DNA of 18,904 bases from Parvularcula sp. (GTDB lineage: Bacteria > Pseudomonadota > Alphaproteobacteria > Caulobacterales > Parvularculaceae), in assembly GCA_003506635.1 (NCBI GenBank), contig DNZB01000385.1, forward strand, positions 1,785 through 20,688, in the 5' to 3' direction. The translations under genes and the position numbers were made by a program. The notes beneath the pieces were generated by a model, which saw only the letters and a list, made by a program, of their open reading frames with translations, was not told the DNA's origin and searched no databases. Below are positions 14,324 to 18,904 of the stretch, piece by piece (position 1 is the stretch's first letter; the number at the start of each line of letters is the position of its first letter).

Positions 14324-15229
14324 ATGACTTATCAATCCTTGGTGCCCGACGCGCCATTGACCTTCGACCGATGCCTTTACCGGCGGCGCCGCGCCTTGTC
14401 GGCGCACCGGTTCGCCGCGCGCGACTTCCTGCACCGCCGCGCGATGGAAGACGTGATCGACCGGCTGGAAACGGTCTTGCGGCCGTTTCCGCTGGCGCTC
14501 TTTTATGGCGCGGGAACTCTGACATCCCTGTTGACCCCGGCCTGCGGCGTCGGCGCGGCGATTTCGGCCGATCTCGCCTGCGAACGGCTTGGCGCGCGGG
14601 ATCTGCGCGTCGTCTTTGATGAAGACCGGGCGCCCCTCGGCGACTCCCGCTTCGACCTCATCGTCAGCTTGCTGACGCTTCATGCCGTCAACGATCCGGT
14701 CGGCGCCCTTGCGCAAATGCGCCGGGCTTTGAAACCGGACGGCCTGCTCGTCGCCGTAGCCTTTGGAGAGGGTACGCTTTCGAACCTAAGATCGGCGCTT
14801 TACGCGGCGGAGGCGGCGGCGACCGGCCGCGTCGCTGCGCGTGTCGCGCCTTTCGCCGGCGTTCGCGACTGGGGCGCGGCACTGCAACGGGCGGGTTTCG
14901 CGCTGCCCGTCGCCGACATTGACCGGGTCCAGGTCCAGTATCGAAGCGCCAGCGGCCTCTTCAGCGATCTTCGGGGCCTCGGCGAGACATGCTGTCTTTC
15001 CGCGCGCGAAGGGGCGCTGACCAAAGCGACGCGGACGGAATTATTGAAGCGATTGGGACCTACGCCGGAAATGACCTTCGAAATGGCGACGCTGACCGGC
15101 TGGGCCCCGCACGAAAGCCAGCCGAAGCCGCTGAAACCCGGATCGGCGGCTCATTCATTGGCGCAGGCCGTCAACGGCGGCGCGTCCCGCCGCGAAAAGA
15201 CCCGGCACGACTTGCAAGCGAACGACTGA
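14324..15229 (+). CDS. NDUFAF5/BioC-like SAM-dependent methyltransferase family protein
   Basis: This 301-residue protein resembles the alphaproteobacterial NDUFAF5-like branch of class I methyltransferases. Support comes from TFDRCLYRRRRALSA at the N-terminus (13-27), SLLTLHAVNDPVGALAQMRR (115-134), the ALKPDGLLVAVAFGEGTLSN segment (135-154), and LFSDLRGLGE (212-221). In mitochondria NDUFAF5 acts in complex I assembly as an arginine hydroxylase of NDUFS7. A similar bacterial role is possible but unproven, and BioC-like annotations are also common. The usual glycine-rich SAM motif is weak: LFYGAGTLTSLL (59-70) stands in its place. No good ribosome site precedes the ATG. Homologues usually sit beside comF; here three Tad genes intervene. 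Confidence 0.82.
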   Translation: MTYQSLVPDAPLTFDRCLYRRRRALSAHRFAARDFLHRRAMEDVIDRLETVLRPFPLALFYGAGTLTSLLTPACGVGAAISADLACERLGARDLRVVFDEDRAPLGDSRFDLIVSLLTLHAVNDPVGALAQMRRALKPDGLLVAVAFGEGTLSNLRSALYAAEAAATGRVAARVAPFAGVRDWGAALQRAGFALPVADIDRVQVQYRSASGLFSDLRGLGETCCLSAREGALTKATRTELLKRLGPTPEMTFEMATLTGWAPHESQPKPLKPGSAAHSLAQAVNGGASRREKTRHDLQAND

Positions 15230-15277
15230 GCAATGATCCTGACGGGATCGCGCCACTGCAAAATCCGGAGCGGCGGC

Positions 15278-15457
15278 CTATTGGCGCATTGCGCTGGCGA
15301 TCTCCGAATACATTGTGTCGGTCTTCGAAGCGAAGCTGTTCACCGACGTGACGATGGCGAGAAAAATAAGACCGACGATCAAACTGTATTCGATCGCCGT
15401 AGCCCCGCTTTTGTCCCGGGCGAAAGCGCGGAAAATTTTCTTTTTGCGGCAAATCAT
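15278..15457 (-). CDS. Flp/Fap-type IVb pilin (short prepilin)
   Basis: This 59-codon gene encodes the major-pilin type of the Tad system. The basic leader MICRKKKIFRAFARDKSG is followed by the Flp processing site Gly18/ATAIEY, with Glu at +5 and Tyr at +6 of the mature protein. The hydrophobic helix SLIVGLIFLAIVTSV and a short tail ending in MRQ follow; mature length would be 41 residues. This matches Flp pilins, which are cut by TadV/CpaA prepilin peptidase and assembled into adhesive fibres. A strong GAGGGGG ribosome site lies on the minus strand at 15465-15471, 7 nt from the ATG. It sits 22 bp downstream of mutT and is convergent with the methyltransferase gene. It is on the opposite strand to the nearby TadG/TadE genes. 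Confidence 0.9.
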   Translation of the reverse strand: MICRKKKIFRAFARDKSGATAIEYSLIVGLIFLAIVTSVNSFASKTDTMYSEIASAMRQ

Positions 15458-15479
15458 CGCTCAGCCCCCTCAGAACTCG

Positions 15480-15881
15480 CTACAGCAAATCACGCAATTG
15501 CGCCGCGAGCGGCTTGTCCGCTGGCGCAAGATCGTAGTCCGAAAGCGCCGATGGCGTCGCCCAGGCGAGCGCCTCGTGCTCCAGCGGACGCGCAAGGCCT
15601 TTCCACTTGCGCAGCGCAAAGAGCGGCATCAGCAAGTGCTGTCCGGCCGCCGGACTCGACGCGAAGGCGACCGGCGCCATGCATTGCGCCTCGGCTTCGA
15701 TCCCCAGTTCTTCCCTCAGCTCCCGCACCAACGCCTCCTCCGGCGTTTCGCCTTCGTCGAGCTTGCCACCGGGAAATTCCCAGAGGCCCGCCATCGCCTT
15801 GCCCTGCGGCCGCCGGGCGAGCAGCACCCGTCCGTCGGCGTCTATCAAGGCGGCCGCAGCCACAATCAGCAGGGTCGCCAT
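15480..15881 (-). CDS. mutT: MutT-type Nudix hydrolase (8-oxo-dGTP diphosphatase)
   Basis: MutT cleans the nucleotide pool by hydrolysing 8-oxo-dGTP to the monophosphate, preventing A:T to C:G transversions. The 133-residue length is typical. The Nudix box is complete: Gly39, Glu45 and R53-E-L-R-E-E-L-G60, fitting GX5EX7REUXEEXGU. The preceding RPQGKAMAGLWEFPGG is the usual MutT context. The ATG at 15881 has GAGG with suitable spacing. It is followed by the Flp pilin gene 22 bp downstream and lies 76 bp downstream of the parvulin gene. Exact substrate among Nudix enzymes is an inference from family resemblance. Confidence 0.93.
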   Translation of the reverse strand: MATLLIVAAAALIDADGRVLLARRPQGKAMAGLWEFPGGKLDEGETPEEALVRELREELGIEAEAQCMAPVAFASSPAAGQHLLMPLFALRKWKGLARPLEHEALAWATPSALSDYDLAPADKPLAAQLRDLL

Positions 15882-15957
15882 GATTCCGCCTCAATTATTA
15901 GGCGCCACGCCTTACCAGCCTGTTGCGCCCTTCGTTCAAATTTTAGCGATTGTGCGA

Positions 15958-17109
15958 TCACCGTTTGTCGGCCGCTGCGGACTCTGCCGCGCCTGCTGGC
16001 GGAAAATAAAGAACATCTTCTCCATCCTTGAGCGCCTTCAAGGTGTCATCGATCGCCCGCAGGGTCAGGAACCGCCGGATGTTATCCTCGACCGCCGCAA
16101 ACGCGACGCCGCGCGTCGGGCGGCGGTCGAGCACTTCGAGGATATGCCAGCCAAAATCAGATTGGAAAGGCTCCGCGACGGCGCCGATCGGCGTTGAGAA
16201 CGCGGCGTCACTGAGTTTCGGCGTCATCATGTCCCTGGTGAACCAGCCGATCTCGCCGCCGAGCGGCGCTGTCGCGCGGTCGAGCGAGCGCGCCCGCGCA
16301 TAGGCGCCGAAATCGCCCCCTGCTTCAAGCGCCGAGACAATCGCCCTTGCATCGGTCTCGGTCGCAACGAGAATGTGGCGCGCTTTTACTTCGTCGCCTA
16401 ATCGCGTCACGTCCGCCTGACTGTCGTAGAGGCGCCGTATTCGCTCTGGCGTCACCGCCGCATCAATTCTCGATTTCATGAACGAGGCGGCGAGGATCCG
16501 GTCGCGCGCCGCCGACAATCGAGCGGCGACCGCGCCATCGCGGTGAATACCCTCTTCAACCGCCGCCCGAGCGAGCAGACGCTGCTCGACATAGGCGCTG
16601 ACAAGGTCACGGGCGAAGGCGGCGCTGACTGTCAGCTCCTCCTCGTCGAGAAGCTGGCCGGCGGTTTTCGCCGCCGCCTCCACTTCGCTGAGATGAACGA
16701 AGCGCCCGTCGACGCGCGCGACGATGGGGTCCGCCGCGTCGACGGGCGGACGGAAGATCGCATCGAACGCTTCCGACTGCGACGCCGCGCCCCTGATTTC
16801 ATCGACGATCCAGAGACCGGCGACGACAAGAATGACCCCGGACGCCGCTGCGTAGGCGCGCCCGCCGCGCGAGGGCAGCCAGGCGAACACCTCCGCGATT
16901 GCGCTTGCCGCGGCCTTGAAGGAGCGCCCGACCGCGCGCCACGCTGATACGGCGCCAAGCTTCACGCCGCGCCAGAGCGCGCTGTCGAGCGCGCCGGCGA
17001 GCCGCCATATGGTCGCCACCGCCTTCCATGCGCCTGCCGCCGCCGCGCGCAGGGCCGATCCCCCGGCGGCGAGAACGGAAGCCCCGACCGGCCGTCCGGG
17101 GCTCGTCAT
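15958..17109 (-). CDS. Membrane-anchored parvulin-type peptidyl-prolyl isomerase (PpiC/SurA-like)
   Basis: This is a 383-residue predicted envelope foldase. The parvulin (rotamase) domain lies at about 240-330: VKARHILVAT, then GDFGAYARARSLD, LGGEIGWFTRDMMTPKLSDA and FQSDFGWHILEVLDRRP. A SurA/PrsA-like helical region (about 125-225) precedes it. One membrane helix (about 86-102, GVILVVAGLWIVDEI) would place the catalytic part in the periplasm. The first 80 residues are Ala/Arg/Trp-rich, with WKAVATIWRLAGAL and WRGVKLGAVSAWRAVG looking like amphipathic repeats. The ATG has GGAAG just upstream. It is divergent from secA, a neighbourhood seen in other alphaproteobacteria, and makes functional sense for exported substrates. 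Confidence 0.9.
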   Translation of the reverse strand: MTSPGRPVGASVLAAGGSALRAAAAGAWKAVATIWRLAGALDSALWRGVKLGAVSAWRAVGRSFKAAASAIAEVFAWLPSRGGRAYAAASGVILVVAGLWIVDEIRGAASQSEAFDAIFRPPVDAADPIVARVDGRFVHLSEVEAAAKTAGQLLDEEELTVSAAFARDLVSAYVEQRLLARAAVEEGIHRDGAVAARLSAARDRILAASFMKSRIDAAVTPERIRRLYDSQADVTRLGDEVKARHILVATETDARAIVSALEAGGDFGAYARARSLDRATAPLGGEIGWFTRDMMTPKLSDAAFSTPIGAVAEPFQSDFGWHILEVLDRRPTRGVAFAAVEDNIRRFLTLRAIDDTLKALKDGEDVLYFPPAGAAESAAADKR

Positions 17110-17124
17110 AGGGCTTCCATTTCG

Positions 17125-17153
17125 TTGACAGTCATGGGCGCCGTCACTATCTC
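17125..17153 (+). promoter_or_regulatory. Probable sigma70-type promoter for secA
   Basis: A perfect -35 hexamer TTGACA (17125-17130) is followed, after exactly 17 bp, by TATCTC (17148-17153), a weak but acceptable -10. Transcription would start near 17160 and leave a secA leader of about 130 nt. It starts within 20 bp of the divergent parvulin gene's start codon, so the two promoters must overlap or be close. Confidence 0.55.
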
Positions 17154-17216
17154 TCCGCCGCCGGGCGACAGGCCCCGCCGACCCCGCCGACGGCCTTCCT
17201 CACCTTCCTGAGCGGC

Positions 17217-17253
17217 GCCGCCGCGAGACGAGGTCGCACCCGTGCGCGGCGGC
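17217..17253 (+). other. GC-rich hairpin in the secA leader
   Basis: GCCGCCGCG (17217-17225) and CGCGGCGGC (17245-17253) form a perfect 9-bp all-GC stem with a 19-nt loop, about 35 nt before the secA start codon. It would be very stable in the mRNA. It may affect translation initiation or transcription read-through, but GC-rich genomes produce such stems readily, so a regulatory role is only a suggestion. Confidence 0.4.
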
Positions 17254-17288
17254 TTTGGCCCCGTTCCGTTCTGAAGGTTCGATTGTCC

Positions 17289-18904
17289 ATGGCGCTGTTC
17301 GGCATCGCAAAGAAGTTTTTCGGCTCCTCTAATGATCGCCGCATCAAGCCTCTATGGCGCCGCGTCGAGGCGATCAATGCGCTGGAGCCCGAGCTTGCCA
17401 GGCTGACGGACGCCGAAATCGTCGCCCGCACCGCGACCTTCAAGGGCCGGCTCGCCGCCGGCGAGGGCCTTGACGATTTGCTTGAGGAGGCTTTCGCGAC
17501 GGTCCGCGAGGCGGCCAAGCGCGCGCTCGGCCAGCGCCATTATGACGTCCAGCTCCTCGGCGGCATCGTGCTGCACGAGGGCAACATCGCCGAAATGAAA
17601 ACCGGCGAGGGCAAGACCCTCGTCGCGACGCTTCCCGTCTATCTAAACGCGCTTGCGGGCCGCGGCGTTCATGTCGTCACGGTCAACGATTATCTCGCCA
17701 AACGGGACGCAGAGTGGATGGGCCGCGTCTATGAGCGGCTTGGAATGAAGACTGGCTGCATAGTCCACGGCCTCTCCGACGCCGAACGCCGCGCCGCTTA
17801 CGCTTGCGACATCACTTACGGGACGAACAACGAATACGGCTTCGATTATCTACGCGACAATATGAAAGCGACGCGCGAGGAGATGGTGCAGCGCGAGCAC
17901 CATTTTGCGATCGTCGATGAAGTCGATTCGATCCTTGTCGATGAGGCGCGCACGCCGCTCATTATTTCAGGCCCGACCGACGACAAGTCGGAGCTCTATA
18001 TCGCCATCGACAGCTTCATCCCCCGCCTAGAGGCTGAAGACTACGAAATCGACGAAAAGCAGCGCTCCGTCACCTTCACCGAGAAGGGCAATGAGCGCCT
18101 TGAGGCGATGCTGAGGGAAGCCGGTCTTCTACAGGGCGAGAGCCTCTACGACGCCGTGAACATCTCGATTGTCCACCACGTCAACCAGGCGCTGAAGGCG
18201 CACAAGATCTTCCAGAAGGACAAAGACTACATCGTCCGCGGCTCAAAGGTCGTCATCATCGACGAATTCACCGGCCGCATGATGGAAGGCCGGCGCTGGT
18301 CTGAAGGCCTGCATCAAGCCGTCGAAGCGAAGGAAAAAGCGCAGATCCAACCGGAAAACCAGACGCTCGCCTCGATCACCTTCCAGAATTATTTCCGCCT
18401 CTATGAAAAGCTCGCAGGCATGACCGGCACGGCGCTGACCGAAGAGGCCGAGTTCGCCGATATCTATAAGCTTAACGTCGTCGAGATTCCGACGAACCGT
18501 CCGATCGCCCGCGCCGACGCCGACGACGAACTTTACATGACGGCGGCGGAGAAAAACAAAGCGATCGCGGTCCAGATCGCCGAATGCCACCGCAAAGGCC
18601 AACCTGTGCTGGTAGGCACGGTGTCGATCGAGAAATCAGAGCAGCTCTCCAATCTGCTGAACGACAAATCGTTCTGGCGCGACGTCGCGAAATCGCTGAA
18701 GGCGCGCGCGAACGAACTTAAGGACAAGGAAGCCGACCGCAAAAAGGAGATTCTGGAGCGCGCCGCTTATATCGAGGAGCTGGCGATCAAGAAGACGCCG
18801 GTGCCGCATAACGTGCTCAACGCGCGCTTCCATGAGCAGGAAGCCGACATCGTCGCCGACGCCGGCAAGCCCGGCGCGGTCACGATCGCGACCAACATGG
18901 CCGG
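17289..18904 (+). CDS. secA: Preprotein translocase subunit SecA, 3' end cut off by window edge
   Basis: SecA is the ATPase motor that pushes unfolded preproteins through SecYEG. About 538 codons are present. Visible motifs: N-terminal [22 protein letters not shown] (Q-motif region), Walker [37 protein letters not shown], Walker [21 protein letters not shown], the preprotein cross-linking domain after it, then [12 protein letters not shown] and the second nucleotide-binding domain with [14 protein letters not shown] and the [16 protein letters not shown] segment. The sequence ends inside the IATNMAG motif. Compared with E. coli SecA, an extra charged, helical segment of about 43 residues is inserted between SNLL and HNVLNA (18654-18806). 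The ATG fits the family start, with GAAGG somewhat far upstream. Confidence 0.98.
   Translation, partial: MALFGIAKKFFGSSNDRRIKPLWRRVEAINALEPELARLTDAEIVARTATFKGRLAAGEGLDDLLEEAFATVREAAKRALGQRHYDVQLLGGIVLHEGNIAEMKTGEGKTLVATLPVYLNALAGRGVHVVTVNDYLAKRDAEWMGRVYERLGMKTGCIVHGLSDAERRAAYACDITYGTNNEYGFDYLRDNMKATREEMVQREHHFAIVDEVDSILVDEARTPLIISGPTDDKSELYIAIDSFIPRLEAEDYEIDEKQRSVTFTEKGNERLEAMLREAGLLQGESLYDAVNISIVHHVNQALKAHKIFQKDKDYIVRGSKVVIIDEFTGRMMEGRRWSEGLHQAVEAKEKAQIQPENQTLASITFQNYFRLYEKLAGMTGTALTEEAEFADIYKLNVVEIPTNRPIARADADDELYMTAAEKNKAIAVQIAECHRKGQPVLVGTVSIEKSEQLSNLLNDKSFWRDVAKSLKARANELKDKEADRKKEILERAAYIEELAIKKTPVPHNVLNARFHEQEADIVADAGKPGAVTIATNMA

Noticed and set aside
15235..15249. GATCC/GGATC hairpin between the convergent methyltransferase and Flp pilin genes as a shared terminator
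   Set aside because: A 5-bp stem with no T-run on either strand is too weak to call.
15171..15452. Minus-strand 93-codon frame overlapping the Flp pilin
   Set aside because: It is out of frame with the Flp pilin, has no motif, and the pilin in the other frame has both a strong ribosome site and a clear processing site.
17134..17211. Pro/Arg-rich 25-codon upstream open frame in the secA leader (possible SecM-like regulator)
   Set aside because: Its ATG lies between the predicted -35 and -10, so it would not be in the mRNA from that promoter. It lacks a signal or membrane segment and has no ribosome site.

Overview
This is a high-GC chromosomal window with no mobile element, CRISPR array, rRNA or tRNA that I can recognise. 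Gene content and order (aspartokinase next to a GAF-domain PtsP, a divergent ubiG, the run comF-grxC-nitrilase-DUF1178, a MutT/NDUFAF5-like pair, and a parvulin gene divergent from secA) point to an alphaproteobacterium. The exact genus cannot be read from the sequence. A Caulobacterales/Parvularculales-type organism would fit, but that is an inference.

Layout. (1) Minus strand, 5424 to 1: lysC, ptsP, a RodZ-like gene and ispG, which is cut by the left edge. They run in one direction and are probably partly co-transcribed. (2) Plus strand, 5539-6984: ubiG, divergent from lysC, then a small membrane-anchored protein with a striking His/Asp-rich tail. (3) Minus strand, 11194 to 6975: comF, grxC, a carbon-nitrogen hydrolase, a DUF1178 protein and a cyclic-nucleotide-binding patatin-like phospholipase. 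Several of these overlap or nearly overlap, as in a translationally coupled operon. (4) Plus strand, 11333-14188: three Tad (Flp pilus) genes, namely a large TadG-type von Willebrand protein and two TadE-type pseudopilins. (5) Plus strand, 14324-15229: an NDUFAF5/BioC-like methyltransferase, convergent with (6) minus strand, 17109 to 15278: a parvulin PPIase, MutT and a short Flp-type pilin only 59 codons long that is easily missed. (7) Plus strand from 17289: secA, running off the right edge, with a sigma70-like promoter and a GC-rich leader hairpin between it and the parvulin gene.

How they fit together. Most genes are housekeeping: isoprenoid precursor synthesis (ispG), aspartate-family amino acids (lysC), nitrogen PTS signalling (ptsP), ubiquinone (ubiG), redox (grxC), nucleotide-pool sanitation (mutT), and protein export and folding (secA, parvulin). 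Placed among them are envelope and surface genes: the RodZ-like morphogen, the Tad cassette, the Flp pilin and the His/Asp-rich membrane protein. The Tad genes have no tadA/B/C, secretin or prepilin peptidase here, so they must depend on machinery encoded elsewhere.

Most unusual points: the RodZ-like protein ends in what looks like a TonB C-terminal domain instead of the usual RodZ periplasmic domain; the TadG protein carries an FCCH-like beta domain of the kind seen in phage tail proteins inside its von Willebrand domain; an orphan Flp pilin lies behind mutT; the His/Asp-rich protein resembles no family I can name; and SecA carries an extra charged segment of about 43 residues in its second nucleotide-binding domain.
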